DNA of 64,000 bases from Bin55 sp963667455 (GCA_963667455.2 CAXXFR010000003.1:60391-124390); one strand, 5' to 3'; shown: positions 9,474 through 19,655, counted from the first letter of the stretch. Translations and numbers: made by a program. The notes: generated by a model from the sequence alone, not told the origin.

Positions 9474-12400
9474 TTGCCAAGCCTTGATGCACCCGTGAAA
9501 CGACTACTCGTAGCCAATCGTGGAGAAATCGCCGTTCGGATCACTAGAGCGGCTACCGATCTAGGCATTGAGACAGTCGCTATCTACTCGGACGATGACT
9601 CCTCGTGTTTGCATCGCTACGTCTCAGATAGCGCTAGCAAGATCCCCGGTGTCGGAGCACGGGCATATCTCGACGTTGGCAGCATCGTAGCCCGCGCTGT
9701 TGAGGCCGAATGCGATGCAGTACATCCAGGTTATGGATTTCTATCCGAGAGTGCTGAATTCGCTCGTGCAGTTGAGGCTGCCGGGATGACCTACGTGGGT
9801 CCCAGACCCGAAACACTGGATTTGTTCGGCGACAAAGCGCAAGCCCGAAGCCTTGCGCATGAATTGGGCGTACCCGTGGCTCGCGGCCTTGATGAGGCCG
9901 TGTCCCTCGAACGGGCACTCGACTTTCTGGATTCGTTGGATGGAAGTCCCATGATCCTCAAAGCCATTGCGGGAGGTGGTGGACGCGGCACACGCATTGT
10001 TCGAGGTCAAGACGAACTGCAGGAAGCCTTCGAACGTGCAAGCTCTGAAGCCCAGGCAGCGTTTGGCAATCCCGCTCTGTACGCTGAAGAACTACTCATA
10101 GATTCGCGCCACATCGAGGTTCAGATCGTTGGAGACTCGCACGGTGCAGTAGCTCACTTGTATGAACGAGAATGCAGCGCACAACGTCGGCATCAAAAGG
10201 TTGTCGAGGTTGCACCCGCGCCATGTCTGTCAAGCAAGCTACGAGAGCAAGTCATCGATGCTGCAGTGAGGTTCGCAAGGCACACCAACTATCGAAGTCT
10301 AGGAACTTTTGAATTTCTCGTTCAAGAAGATCGATTTGCCTACATCGAAACCAACGCTCGTCTCCAAGTTGAACATACGGTAACCGAGGAAGTCACCGAC
10401 GTAGACCTGGTGCAAACTCAGCTGCAACTAGCACAAGGTTCAACGCTAGCCGAAGTTGGCCTGGAACAACCACTGCCTACAACAGGCTTCGCTGTGCAGG
10501 CTCGCGTGAACATGGAAACCATGAATCCGGATGGTAGTGTTCGCCCGTCGTCCGGAACCCTGAATGCCTACGAAGCACCGAGCGGTCGCGGAGTTCGGAC
10601 CGACGGATTCGGCTATGTGGGCTACGAGACTTCCGTCAACTTTGACTCGCTGTTGGCTAAAGTCATCGCTCGCGGTCGAGACATCGAGACAGCATCTGTT
10701 CGTTGTTCAAGAGCGCTTTCGGAGTTTCGCATCGACGGAGTCGATACGAACATTCCGTTTCTGCAGAACATACTCAGTCACGAGGACTTTGCGGTTGGTC
10801 GCATTACCACTCGCTGGGTGGATTCGAACATTGCTCAGCTGTCCAGCGTTGACGAGTCGGTCAAACAGCGATTCTCTTCCGATGTGAGAGCGGCTGAAGA
10901 TGGGGCTGGGTTTGCAGGTGCGCGTGTCGATACAACTGATCCACTGGCGCTTTTCGATCACGATGCCAAGGTGAAAGCGCAATCCGCTGAGAAATCGGCC
11001 AGCGATTTCGGGGAGGATTCCGACACCGCCCTCGGACTGAGTTCTCCCATACAAGGCACGATTGTCTCAGTCGATGTCATTGAAGGAGATGAAGTAGCCG
11101 AGGGTCAGCAGGTAGCAGTTGTCGAAGCAATGAAGATGGAGCACGTCATTGCATCCGAACGTGCGGGCATCGTTCGCAAAGTCACGATGGCAAAGGGAGA
11201 TGTCGTACGCGAGGGTTTTCCGATCGTCTTCGTCGAAGAGGCCGAAATCTCAACCGAAGCACTGGACAAGACTCAGCAAGTCGACCTCGACCATATCAGA
11301 GACGACCTACAGCTCACCTATGAGAGGCATTCCTACATTTTCGACGAGAGTCGTCCCGAAGCGGTGGAGAAACGCTACTCGAGAGGCTACCGAATGCCGC
11401 GCGAAAACATCGCGGAGCTGATGGATGAGGGTAGCTTCAAGGAGTATTGGCCTCTCATCGTCGCACGTCAACACAGTCGCCACAACATGGAGACTCTGCG
11501 AAAGAATACTCCAGCAGACGGTTTGATTGCTGGTATCGGCACAGTCAATGCCGATTTGTTCGGCGAAGAAGCCGCCCGGACCATGCTGGTCCACTACGAC
11601 TACACAGTCCTTGCCGGGACACAAGGTGGTCGCAACCACTACAAACAAGACCGCATGTTCGAGTTGGCCAATCGCTTTCGAATTCCGCTGATTCTCTTCG
11701 GCGAAGGCGGTGGAGGAAGACCCGGAGACGACAGCCGCGGACCGGGAGTCGCTTTCGATACGCACACGTTCACGCAGTTTTCCAAACTGTCGGGCCTCGT
11801 GCCGCTAATCAGCGTTATCAATGGACGAACGTTTGCTGGCAATACCGCGCTGGTCGCGTGTTGCGACGTAATCATCGCCACAGAGCGAACAACCGTTGCC
11901 ATGGGCGGACCGGCAATGATCGAAGGTGGTGGATTGGGGATCTATACACCCGAGGAAGTCGGTCCCATGTCTTTCCAAGTACCCAATGGGGTTGTCGATC
12001 TACTCGCTCGAGATGAAGCCGACGCAGTGCAGGTGGCGAAGAAGTACCTCTCCTACTTCCAAGGCGAAGTGGAAGAGTGGGAAGCGCACGATCAACGAGC
12101 CTTGAGACATGTTGTTCCGGAGAATCGACTCCGACTCTACAACATGAAGGACATCGTGCACACCCTGGCCGACGTGGGATCGGTTTTGGAGATCCGCGAG
12201 AAGTTCGGAATTGGGGTGATTACCGCGTTCATCCGCATTGAAGGCAAACCTTTGGGCGTGATTGCCAACAATCCGCACCATCTGGCAGGTGCAATTGATT
12301 CAGATGCGGCAGACAAGGGAGCTCGATTCATCCAGCTCTGCGATGCCTTCGACATTCCCGTATTGAGTCTGATGGACTGCCCGGGAATGATGGTTGGACC

Positions 12401-12851
12401 CGACGTAGAGAAGACTGCATTAGTTCGCCACTGCGTACGAATGTTCAATGCGGGAGCGAACCTCACAACACCATTGTTTGGAGTCGTTGTGCGGAAAGCC
12501 TATGGACTCGGTGTTCAAGCGATGTGCGGTGCGAGCTCACTCGTCGGTTTCTTCACCGTAGCGTGGCCGACAGCGGAGTTTGCCGGCATGAACATTGAGG
12601 GATCGGTGAAGTTGGGATTTCGCAAGGAATTGGCCTCCATCGAAGATCCGGAAGAACGTCGATTGGAATTTGAACGACGGGTAGCCCGTGCATACGAGGG
12701 TGCAAAGGCGATCAATGCGGGAGTTGGTGGCGGACTGGACGATGTCATCGACCCGGCGGACACTCGAAGCTGGGTTGCCAGCAGTTTGAAGAGATTGCCG
12801 CCGAGAGAGCCAAGGACCGAAAAGAAATATCCCTATATCGATACCTGGTAG
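9474..12851 (+). CDS. Single-chain biotin-dependent acyl-CoA carboxylase
   Basis: A multidomain enzyme that carboxylates an acyl-CoA (acetyl-, propionyl- or longer) using ATP, bicarbonate and biotin. Residues about 8-450 form the biotin carboxylase (LLVANRGEIAVRI at the start, ATP-grasp loop AGGGGRG near 165, then QVEHTVTEEVTDVDLV). Residues about 515-590 are the biotinyl carrier domain, with the biotin-accepting lysine K554 in EAMKMEH. Residues about 600-1125 are a complete carboxyltransferase (YGLGVQAM, GMNIEGSVKLGFR). Most bacteria split these functions over two or more subunits. The one-chain order BC-BCCP-CT at about 1,125 residues matches the long-chain acyl-CoA carboxylase type, though substrate cannot be read from sequence. 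A TTG start at 9474 is used. The stop lies 2 bases from that of the convergent ilvA. Confidence 0.9.
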   Translation: MPSLDAPVKRLLVANRGEIAVRITRAATDLGIETVAIYSDDDSSCLHRYVSDSASKIPGVGARAYLDVGSIVARAVEAECDAVHPGYGFLSESAEFARAVEAAGMTYVGPRPETLDLFGDKAQARSLAHELGVPVARGLDEAVSLERALDFLDSLDGSPMILKAIAGGGGRGTRIVRGQDELQEAFERASSEAQAAFGNPALYAEELLIDSRHIEVQIVGDSHGAVAHLYERECSAQRRHQKVVEVAPAPCLSSKLREQVIDAAVRFARHTNYRSLGTFEFLVQEDRFAYIETNARLQVEHTVTEEVTDVDLVQTQLQLAQGSTLAEVGLEQPLPTTGFAVQARVNMETMNPDGSVRPSSGTLNAYEAPSGRGVRTDGFGYVGYETSVNFDSLLAKVIARGRDIETASVRCSRALSEFRIDGVDTNIPFLQNILSHEDFAVGRITTRWVDSNIAQLSSVDESVKQRFSSDVRAAEDGAGFAGARVDTTDPLALFDHDAKVKAQSAEKSASDFGEDSDTALGLSSPIQGTIVSVDVIEGDEVAEGQQVAVVEAMKMEHVIASERAGIVRKVTMAKGDVVREGFPIVFVEEAEISTEALDKTQQVDLDHIRDDLQLTYERHSYIFDESRPEAVEKRYSRGYRMPRENIAELMDEGSFKEYWPLIVARQHSRHNMETLRKNTPADGLIAGIGTVNADLFGEEAARTMLVHYDYTVLAGTQGGRNHYKQDRMFELANRFRIPLILFGEGGGGRPGDDSRGPGVAFDTHTFTQFSKLSGLVPLISVINGRTFAGNTALVACCDVIIATERTTVAMGGPAMIEGGGLGIYTPEEVGPMSFQVPNGVVDLLARDEADAVQVAKKYLSYFQGEVEEWEAHDQRALRHVVPENRLRLYNMKDIVHTLADVGSVLEIREKFGIGVITAFIRIEGKPLGVIANNPHHLAGAIDSDAADKGARFIQLCDAFDIPVLSLMDCPGMMVGPDVEKTALVRHCVRMFNAGANLTTPLFGVVVRKAYGLGVQAMCGASSLVGFFTVAWPTAEFAGMNIEGSVKLGFRKELASIEDPEERRLEFERRVARAYEGAKAINAGVGGGLDDVIDPADTRSWVASSLKRLPPREPRTEKKYPYIDTW

Positions 12852-12853
12852 AT

Positions 12854-14068
12854 CTAGTCGCGAACGACGCTGACCTCGTATCCCTGCCCTCGCAACGACT
12901 TCAACAGAAACTCGGTTTCCTCTTCGCCGCAGAGATGGACGAGAATGTCCAACGGCTGTGCGCCAATCGTTGTCGTGTGAAACGTCCGGCGATGAACGAT
13001 GTCCACGATGTTGCTGTCCAGCAATCCCAGATGCTGGGCCAGTCTCGCAAGCGCACCTGGAACATCGGGCAAGACGACTCGCAGACGTACAAGGCGGCTC
13101 TTTCGAACCAAGCTGCGCTGAAGCACTGTCGACAGGGTCATCATTTCGATATTGCCACCGGAAACAACCAGTGCGGTACGTCCCCGTGCCACCTGCGGGT
13201 GGGCCATTACAGCCGCTAGACTCGCAGCTCCAGCACCTTCTACAACAGTCTTTTCGATTTCCAACAGAGTGAAGATCGCAGTTTCGATTTCCCTTTCTGT
13301 GACTTGCACCACATCGTCCACCAGTGCTGCAATCATCGGCCGTGTGATCGCGCCAGGTCGCTTGACGGCGATACCCTCCGCGATCGTCAGAGCAGACCCC
13401 TTCTCAGTGGGTTCAAGGCTGTGAAACTGGGCATAAGCAGTATTGAAGGTATCAACTTGAACGCCGATGATGCGAACAGAGGGCTTGATCTGCTTGACTG
13501 CTGAAGCGATTCCGCAGATTAGTCCCCCACCGCCGATAGGTGCAACGATAGTCTCAATATCGGGATCCTGTTCGAGTAATTCGACTCCCAGCGTCCCTTG
13601 ACCTTGAATCACTTCCAAGTCGTCAAAAGGATGGACCAATGTGTAGGAGTACTCGTCTACCAAGTCCTTCGCCAAACTCATCGAGTCATCGACTTTCTCG
13701 CCGTGAATGGTCACTGCCGCACCGAACACCCGTGTGTGTTCGACCTTGGTGTTGGGAGTGAACTTTGGCATCACGACGTGAATGGGTATGTCGAGCAACT
13801 TACCGTGACGAGCAAGCGATTGGGCGTGATTTCCAGCGGATGCAGCAACGACTCCGTGCTTGCGTTGTTCTTCAGATAACAACAACAGCTTGTTGAGCGC
13901 ACCACGTTCCTTGAACGAGGCGGTGAATTGGTGATTCTCGTACTTCAGAGTTAGATCACATCCAGCCACGATGGAGAGTGTCTCCGATCGCAACAAAGGC
14001 GTTCGGACCACTCCGCCCTTGATTCGCTCGCATGCAGCGTGAATTGCTTCTAGTGGAACTGGCTTCAT
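12854..14068 (-). CDS. ilvA: Threonine ammonia-lyase with ACT domain
   Basis: A PLP-dependent enzyme deaminating L-threonine to 2-oxobutanoate, feeding isoleucine synthesis or propionyl-CoA formation. The PLP lysine is K53 in SFKERGA, followed by ASAGNHAQ, the glycine loop PIGGGGLICGIAS and the SGGN motif near the end of the catalytic domain. Residues about 325-404 are one ACT-type regulatory domain (RLRVVLPDVPGALARLA). At 404 residues it resembles the shorter, single-ACT form (TdcB-like with ACT) rather than the two-ACT E. coli IlvA, so allosteric behaviour may differ. The 2-oxobutanoate product could become propionyl-CoA, a potential substrate of the adjacent convergent carboxylase; that link is inference. 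Confidence 0.9.
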   Translation of the reverse strand: MKPVPLEAIHAACERIKGGVVRTPLLRSETLSIVAGCDLTLKYENHQFTASFKERGALNKLLLLSEEQRKHGVVAASAGNHAQSLARHGKLLDIPIHVVMPKFTPNTKVEHTRVFGAAVTIHGEKVDDSMSLAKDLVDEYSYTLVHPFDDLEVIQGQGTLGVELLEQDPDIETIVAPIGGGGLICGIASAVKQIKPSVRIIGVQVDTFNTAYAQFHSLEPTEKGSALTIAEGIAVKRPGAITRPMIAALVDDVVQVTEREIETAIFTLLEIEKTVVEGAGAASLAAVMAHPQVARGRTALVVSGGNIEMMTLSTVLQRSLVRKSRLVRLRVVLPDVPGALARLAQHLGLLDSNIVDIVHRRTFHTTTIGAQPLDILVHLCGEEETEFLLKSLRGQGYEVSVVRD

Positions 14069-14295
14069 TGAATCGGTGTGGAATTGAATCGATCTACGTT
14101 CGCATGGGTTGAAGTTGGAACCGCCAATCGGAACTCGGTTAGGATGGATTCCTCAGAATCTGGCCCAACCTATCACTTCTTGGCACTCTTGCTATGGGCA
14201 TTTTAAGAGTTGATTGTGATCGTCATCGTGGCAAGAATTACTTGCATCCAATACTGGCTATATGACCGGAATGCAGGTTCCGTTGAGGCGAGCAA

Positions 14296-14769
14296 TTGAC
14301 TGAAAAGAAAACCCTACTTATCGTCTTTCACTCGAAGTCTGGGTCAACCCAACGCATGGCAGAAGCCGTCATTGAAGGAGCATCCGCTGAGGACTGGGAG
14401 AATGTTCGAGTTGTCTCGAAATCCGCTTACGAAGCGGATGCGGACGATCTCCTTGGTGCACACGCGTTGATTCTCGGAACACCGGAAAACTTCGGGTACA
14501 TGTCGGGTGCCCTCAAGGACTTCTTCGATCGGACTTTCTATGAGGTCGAAGGCGAAATTTCGCCTCTACCCTACGCCGTATTCATCAAGGCAGGCAACGA
14601 TGGATCTCGGGCGCCACTCACAGCCATCCAACGAATTGCGAAGGGCTATCCGTTTGTGGAATCTCTCGAACCAGTCGTTGTGAAGGGCGAACTAGGAGAC
14701 GAAGACATTGAGAAGTGTCGCGAAATGGGTATGACGTTGGCTGCCGGACTAGACCTCGGAATCTACTAA
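14296..14769 (+). CDS. Flavodoxin-fold NAD(P)H-dependent oxidoreductase family protein
   Basis: A small cytoplasmic FMN-binding protein of 157 residues. The phosphate-binding loop is the N-terminal VFHSKSGSTQRMAEAV, and the isoalloxazine-contacting loop is GTPENFGYMSGALKDFFDRTFY. This fits flavodoxin-like electron carriers or small NAD(P)H-dependent FMN reductases. The start is TTG at 14296, with a GAGG element about 9 bases before it. It stands alone between two minus-strand genes, so its redox partner is unknown. The halogenase-like and monooxygenase genes at 24-27 kb would need reduced flavin, but nothing ties this gene to them. Confidence 0.8.
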   Translation: MTEKKTLLIVFHSKSGSTQRMAEAVIEGASAEDWENVRVVSKSAYEADADDLLGAHALILGTPENFGYMSGALKDFFDRTFYEVEGEISPLPYAVFIKAGNDGSRAPLTAIQRIAKGYPFVESLEPVVVKGELGDEDIEKCREMGMTLAAGLDLGIY

Positions 14770-14868
14770 GGCGGCCAGCTGCCATGAAACGTGACTGTGT
14801 CCGACCGACTAGATGTTCCAGCTGGTATCTACTCTACAAATAACTAACGCAATGGCCGGGGAAAGGCT

Positions 14869-16338
14869 CTACTCATTAGGCATTATTCTGACCCGAAAGA
14901 AGTCACCAGCAAACTCGTACGTCACTGCCTTCATTGCCGCATTGGCAGACAGCCTTTGTCGATGTTCCTTGGTCACGAAGCTGTCTGCAACAGCAACCTC
15001 GTCCTTAGTCAGCGAATGTAGCGTTCGATTGGATTCCAAGAGGTGCCACGCCGCAATTGAGCGGACCGAAGATTGAGGCATACGCTCAATGGTCTCGAAC
15101 AACCTGACGGGATCTGATTGAGCCCAGCGTCGAAAAGTCGCATCGTGATACCTAAAGTGGTCACCACCACCTAGTGATTGGCCGAGCTTGATCACTTCGT
15201 CAAACCTGTACTTCGCTACTAATGCTAATCCTACGGCCTTGCGCGCATACAACGCAGTCTCTTCATCCTGCACTTGCGATAACAGCCTCATGGCTAGTTC
15301 CAAGTCAGTAGCGGCCAATTTCTCAATCAAGAGACCTGCGGCATAGTGTCCAAAGGTGTCAGTTGGTTGGTCTCGGGCAACGGCAAGTGCACGATCAGGA
15401 TCGTATCGAGCAAGGTGGTACAGCACGGTCGCTAGGGCTTGATTTCGTATGGCTCCTCTCGAAAACTCCTGATTGGCCACCCATTCAAGTGCCCCCTCAA
15501 CGTCGTTTTCACCCCAATGATCGGCAATGGTTTGGGCGAGCAGTTCTTCGTGTTCGGTTCCGAACGCATCCGAAAGCATTGAAACGGCTTCAGGTGGCGA
15601 GGAACGCGCCGTAGCCAGTGCCGCTTGGTGTCGGGCGTACCATTGGATGCTTTCAGGAAGAGTGGCCAAGTGTCCAATCAGTGATCGGGGTTTGTACTCG
15701 GCCCATCCGTTCAGCACCGACTTCCGCAATTCCATTCGCTCCCGCAAGTTGGACAACGTAGCTGTGGCGGCAAAGGCAGCAACCGGATCAGTTCTTGTCC
15801 ATTTGGCGACTATGGTGCTTAGCAAGTCTTGTCGTACCTTGCCGTTCATCGACGTTTCAACTTCGATGAACGTGTCATGGAACCCTCTCACTCTCGCTGT
15901 GTGATAGACAACACTCGCAACGACTGCTTTATAGGTGTCCGCTTCGGTCAACGAACTGTCGAGGCGGTAGAGCACGCTCCAACCATCTTTGTCGACCCAC
16001 GCGGTCGCCGTACGAATTAAGTCAACGAGCTGACCTTCATCGTCCTCGTCGTCATTGACTAGCGCACTCCATGTTGCCCTAGGGTCTTTGATATCGCTAG
16101 ACGTCAGGGATTCAACCAATGGTTGATCGTTGGCAAACGAGTCACGCGAATTCAAGATGTCAGTTACGTCTTCCGACGTTCCGATTTCGCCTTGGGATTG
16201 CAGAGCGGGAGTCGTTCGATCACCGCGGTCCCAGATCAATGTATACAGCGCAAACAGTGCAACCGATGCGACAACACCAATCGCAACTCCAAGCGCTAGC
16301 TGAACGTTAAATCGCAGGGTTGGCAATCTGATCTTCAC
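14869..16338 (-). CDS. Membrane-anchored helical-repeat protein, function unknown
   Basis: A 489-residue protein with one N-terminal membrane segment at about residues 13-35 (ALGVAIGVVASVALFALYTLI), so the bulk probably faces the periplasm. The rest is an alpha-helical solenoid: pairs of helices recur with a D-P/L-x-x-A-x-x-x-A pattern (DPVAAFAATATL, DVEGALEWVANQE, DPDRALAVARDQP, DLELAMRLLSQVQ, DPVRLFETIERMP), each about 30-40 residues long. This looks like a divergent TPR/HEAT-like scaffold. No catalytic motif was found. It is a single-gene unit and I do not recognise a named family. Confidence 0.6.
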   Translation of the reverse strand: MKIRLPTLRFNVQLALGVAIGVVASVALFALYTLIWDRGDRTTPALQSQGEIGTSEDVTDILNSRDSFANDQPLVESLTSSDIKDPRATWSALVNDDEDDEGQLVDLIRTATAWVDKDGWSVLYRLDSSLTEADTYKAVVASVVYHTARVRGFHDTFIEVETSMNGKVRQDLLSTIVAKWTRTDPVAAFAATATLSNLRERMELRKSVLNGWAEYKPRSLIGHLATLPESIQWYARHQAALATARSSPPEAVSMLSDAFGTEHEELLAQTIADHWGENDVEGALEWVANQEFSRGAIRNQALATVLYHLARYDPDRALAVARDQPTDTFGHYAAGLLIEKLAATDLELAMRLLSQVQDEETALYARKAVGLALVAKYRFDEVIKLGQSLGGGDHFRYHDATFRRWAQSDPVRLFETIERMPQSSVRSIAAWHLLESNRTLHSLTKDEVAVADSFVTKEHRQRLSANAAMKAVTYEFAGDFFRVRIMPNE

Positions 16339-16618
16339 GGACCCCGTACTACGTCCGTATCTCCACTACTGTTGAGTGCTCAGTCAGAATATCGCACATG
16401 AGCGCTTCAGCGAGCGACGGAGGAACAAAGATCTCACCTCTCGCCGCGACATGACCGAGATTAACGGTAGTGGAATCTCAGCTGAGAGTTGACAGACTAC
16501 ACCGCTGGTCGGTTGTAGTGACTGTCTTCAAATGAAGGCAAGACGTTTCTCAAGTAGTGTCGTCAGTTTGCCCCGCCGGGCAACAAACCACCTTGACTTG
16601 ACCACTGTCTGAACTCGG

Positions 16619-17782
16619 TCATTCGCCCCGCAATGCAACGGTAACCGGCAATCGGATTGCTCGAACAGCCGGAAACACCCCGCCGACAAACCCCAATGCG
16701 ACACTGAGAACAACTCCGGCAATTAGCAGTTCGGGGGTTACCGCAAATTGAAACGCAATTTGAGAGAACGTCACATTGCTCAGAGTGGATGCCGTGAATC
16801 CGTTGAAGCCGAAGTATGCGATCGCACCACCAATCAAGCCTCCAACAAGAGCAAGAAACAGAGACTCGACCATAACCGACGTCAGGACTGCTCCGCCTCG
16901 AAATCCAATTGCACGAAGCGTTGCGATTTCAAAGGTACGTACTGCGACAGCAGAGTACATCGTGTTGAGCGCAGCGAAGATTGCACCAACGCTCATGATT
17001 ACGGCTACGGTGTACGCCAAGACCCGAATGACGATGGTTGCGGTCTCGGACTGTGTGGAAAACCAGTCCTCTTCGCCCACCATGTCTGTCGCAAGTCGAG
17101 GATCGTCTTTTATAAGAGCCTTGACTGTCTTGAAGTCAGAGGGCGAATCCAGCTGAACGCGAACTGCAGTAATGGAGTCTGCCCTACGGAAAGCCGCTTG
17201 GGCAACAGTCAGATCTGCCCAAACCTCAGACTCGGAAACTGCGCCTTCCGCTTCAAACACTCCAACGACCTGCCACATGGATTCGCGCATTTCGAGGCTG
17301 CTTCCAATGTCGAGATTGGCAAATTCGGCGTGAGCTTGGACTCCAACAATAACTTCGTTGCGTCCCGTCTCGAACAATCTCCCATCAACGACTTTGAGTT
17401 TGGGCCGTATATCGAACGAAGAAGTGTTGACACCTCGAACGACCATGTTCGCCGGCTCTCCTGTGGACTTCTTCGGTACGTCCGCAACGACATACATTTC
17501 CGGAGCAGCGATATCAACACCCTCCATCGTGCTGATGATTTGCGACGTTTCGAAATTTAGGTTGCTCGATAGTTCCGATGTCGAACCACTGCGAACAACT
17601 ACTGCTCGATCCGTAGACACTGACTGGTCAAAGACATTCGCCAATCCGGCTGCCATGGAGAGCACCGCAACCAGTACTGCTACGACACCACCAATTCCGA
17701 CAACCACAACCAGGGAAGTGCTCCAACGCGAAGGGATGTTCCGCAAGTTCATCCCCGTAACGGCAAAAATTTGTTGAAACAT
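16619..17782 (-). CDS. ABC transporter permease, FtsX/MacB type (second permease)
   Basis: An inner-membrane permease with the FtsX/MacB layout: one N-terminal membrane segment (residues about 22-47), a large periplasmic domain to about 255, then three C-terminal membrane segments (VIMSVGAIFAALNTM, ALVGGLIGGAIAYFGF, LLIAGVVLSVALGFVGGVFPA) ending in the usual VRAIRLPVTVALRGE tail. It is the last gene of the run adaptor, ATPase, permease, permease, 25 bases after the first permease. Together these would form a tripartite efflux or lipoprotein-handling pump. The substrate is unknown. Confidence 0.85.
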   Translation of the reverse strand: MFQQIFAVTGMNLRNIPSRWSTSLVVVVGIGGVVAVLVAVLSMAAGLANVFDQSVSTDRAVVVRSGSTSELSSNLNFETSQIISTMEGVDIAAPEMYVVADVPKKSTGEPANMVVRGVNTSSFDIRPKLKVVDGRLFETGRNEVIVGVQAHAEFANLDIGSSLEMRESMWQVVGVFEAEGAVSESEVWADLTVAQAAFRRADSITAVRVQLDSPSDFKTVKALIKDDPRLATDMVGEEDWFSTQSETATIVIRVLAYTVAVIMSVGAIFAALNTMYSAVAVRTFEIATLRAIGFRGGAVLTSVMVESLFLALVGGLIGGAIAYFGFNGFTASTLSNVTFSQIAFQFAVTPELLIAGVVLSVALGFVGGVFPAVRAIRLPVTVALRGE

Positions 17783-17807
17783 AGATAGTTAACTCTTCTA
17801 GATCAGC

Positions 17808-18953
17808 CTAATGCGCGTGCAGGGCTTCAACGATTTCTAGGCGGTTGGCGTTGACGGCTGGAACGAGTCCCACAAACAAACCCAGAGCCAGTCCAAGTAT
17901 CAAGCCCCAGATAATCGTTATTGGATCGAAGTAGATTGGGATCATCGGGGGCATGAAGTCCTGTGCCCCCATCGAAACCAGCGTGCCCAAACCAACTCCT
18001 AACGCCGCGCTGATGCCGCAGAGCAATAACGCTTCGACAAGTATGTACATGGATACCGAGAGATTGGAAAATCCCAGGGTCTTCATGACTGCAAGCTCGG
18101 GTACCCGTTCCCGGTAGCCTTGCACCATCGTGTTCGCTGTCAGCAAGATCATGGTGAAGAAGACTGCGCCAAGAATGCCAGTCATCATCAAGCTGATGTC
18201 GCCATACTGAGCCAAGAACGACTTCCACGAATCCGATTCGGTCATGGTTCGAGTCTCGTCCGAAGAGTTCTTGAACCTTCGATCCACTACCTGAGCGACG
18301 ACGTCCGCGCGTTCTGGATCGTCGATCAAGAAGGTGTACCAGCCCACTGCACCTGCTGCGAATGTCTCGCGCAACACATCATGGTGGAACAAAAAGGGAT
18401 CAAATCCATCTGACTCGTTGGTTGACTCGAAACTCCCTACTAAATCGAATACCCAACCTTCCTCACTCGGTGCTGGATATATCGTGCTCACAACAGAAAT
18501 CTTCTGTCCGATCTCCCAACCGTAGCGCTCAATCATTCCTTGCGGCGCTAATGCTGCAGTTCGAATAGATTTGAACTCCTCCAGAGCATTCGGATCGATT
18601 TCAAAGTCCGAATAGACATCAAAGTAAGTCTCGGGATCCACAGCAAACGTAGCAACGTTCGTTTCGCCTTCTTCGAAGAAACCCCCAAACCAACTTGCAT
18701 GTGTCACATCGGTGACTCCTTCGATGGACCGGATCACGTTCATGTGCGCGAGCGGCAACATGTCGACCATCGAGTATTTCGATGCTGTCTGCATTCGAGT
18801 CTGAGGTCCAGCGTCGAAACCCGTTTCAAATACGACCGCAACGGATCTCAGCATGATGAAAAGCATGAATGCCGTCACAAGAGACAGCATCGTCAGGTTG
18901 GTTCGCAGTCCATGTCTGAACATGCACCGCAATAGGAACTGAATTCTGCCCAC
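17808..18953 (-). CDS. ABC transporter permease, FtsX/MacB type (first permease)
   Basis: It has the same topology as the next permease: an N-terminal membrane segment (LTMLSLVTAFMLFIML), a periplasmic domain of about 230 residues, and three C-terminal segments including ILGAVFFTMILLTANTM and IIWGLILGLALGLFVGLVPA. The two permeases differ in sequence, which suggests a heterodimer rather than a recent duplication. The gene begins 12 bases after the ATPase stop, so the two are probably translated from one message. Confidence 0.85.
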   Translation of the reverse strand: MGRIQFLLRCMFRHGLRTNLTMLSLVTAFMLFIMLRSVAVVFETGFDAGPQTRMQTASKYSMVDMLPLAHMNVIRSIEGVTDVTHASWFGGFFEEGETNVATFAVDPETYFDVYSDFEIDPNALEEFKSIRTAALAPQGMIERYGWEIGQKISVVSTIYPAPSEEGWVFDLVGSFESTNESDGFDPFLFHHDVLRETFAAGAVGWYTFLIDDPERADVVAQVVDRRFKNSSDETRTMTESDSWKSFLAQYGDISLMMTGILGAVFFTMILLTANTMVQGYRERVPELAVMKTLGFSNLSVSMYILVEALLLCGISAALGVGLGTLVSMGAQDFMPPMIPIYFDPITIIWGLILGLALGLFVGLVPAVNANRLEIVEALHAH

Positions 18954-18965
18954 TACTCAATCCTC

Positions 18966-19655
18966 CTAGGCGGTTTCTTGCCCTTGTTCGGACAGCGATC
19001 CCTTGTCCAGAAACACCGTTCTCTTGGCATGTTCAGCGGCCTTGGGGTCGTGTGTGACCATGATGATCGTCTTGCCGTGATTCTGGTTAAGAGTCTCCAG
19101 CAATCCCAAGATCTCTTCTGCAGTGTCCCGGTCCAGGTCTCCGGTTGGCTCATCGCATACCAGAATGGACGGATCCGCCACGATTGCCCTGGCAATTGCG
19201 ACCCGTTGCTGCTGTCCGCCAGACAATTCCGAGATCTTCCAGTTCGTTCGATCGCTTAGTCCCACGATATCCAAGGCGGTCATTGCGTTCTGTTTGCGTT
19301 GCTTCCCGTTCAACTTGGTAAGCAAGAGAGGCAATTGGACATTGCGTTGCGCATTGAGCACCGGCAGAAGGTTGTAGAACTGAAAGATGAATCCGATATT
19401 GCGTGCCCGCCACCGAGCCAGAGCACGTCCTGACAAATCATTCAAGGAATCTCCACCAACGACGACTTCCCCTCCGGTGGGATGATCCAAGCCTCCAATG
19501 AGGTTGAGCATGGTGGTCTTTCCACTGCCCGATGGTCCCATCAGTGCAACGAAGTCATTCTGTTCGATGTCCAGGTCGACTTCAGAGAGAACGGGAACCG
19601 GCTCACGTCCCTTGGTATACGACTTGGAAACTCTTCGAAGTGAGACAAACGCCAC
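18966..19655 (-). CDS. ABC transporter ATP-binding protein, MacB/LolD type
   Basis: The cytoplasmic ATPase of the export system, 229 residues. Walker A is GPSGSGKTTMLNLIG, the Q-loop region is FQFYNLLP, the signature is LSGGQQQRVAIARAI, and Walker B is ILVCDEPTGDLD with the H-loop in VTHDP. The conserved DEPTGDLD and the pairing with FtsX-type permeases and an adaptor place it in the MacB/LolD group, which powers mechanotransmission rather than import. It lies 34 bases after the adaptor gene. Confidence 0.9.
   Translation of the reverse strand: MAFVSLRRVSKSYTKGREPVPVLSEVDLDIEQNDFVALMGPSGSGKTTMLNLIGGLDHPTGGEVVVGGDSLNDLSGRALARWRARNIGFIFQFYNLLPVLNAQRNVQLPLLLTKLNGKQRKQNAMTALDIVGLSDRTNWKISELSGGQQQRVAIARAIVADPSILVCDEPTGDLDRDTAEEILGLLETLNQNHGKTIIMVTHDPKAAEHAKRTVFLDKGSLSEQGQETA

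Noticed and set aside
14770..14868. Possible terminator between the flavodoxin-like gene and the helical-repeat gene (GGCGGCCAGCTGCC)
   Set aside because: The stem is imperfect and no T tract follows.
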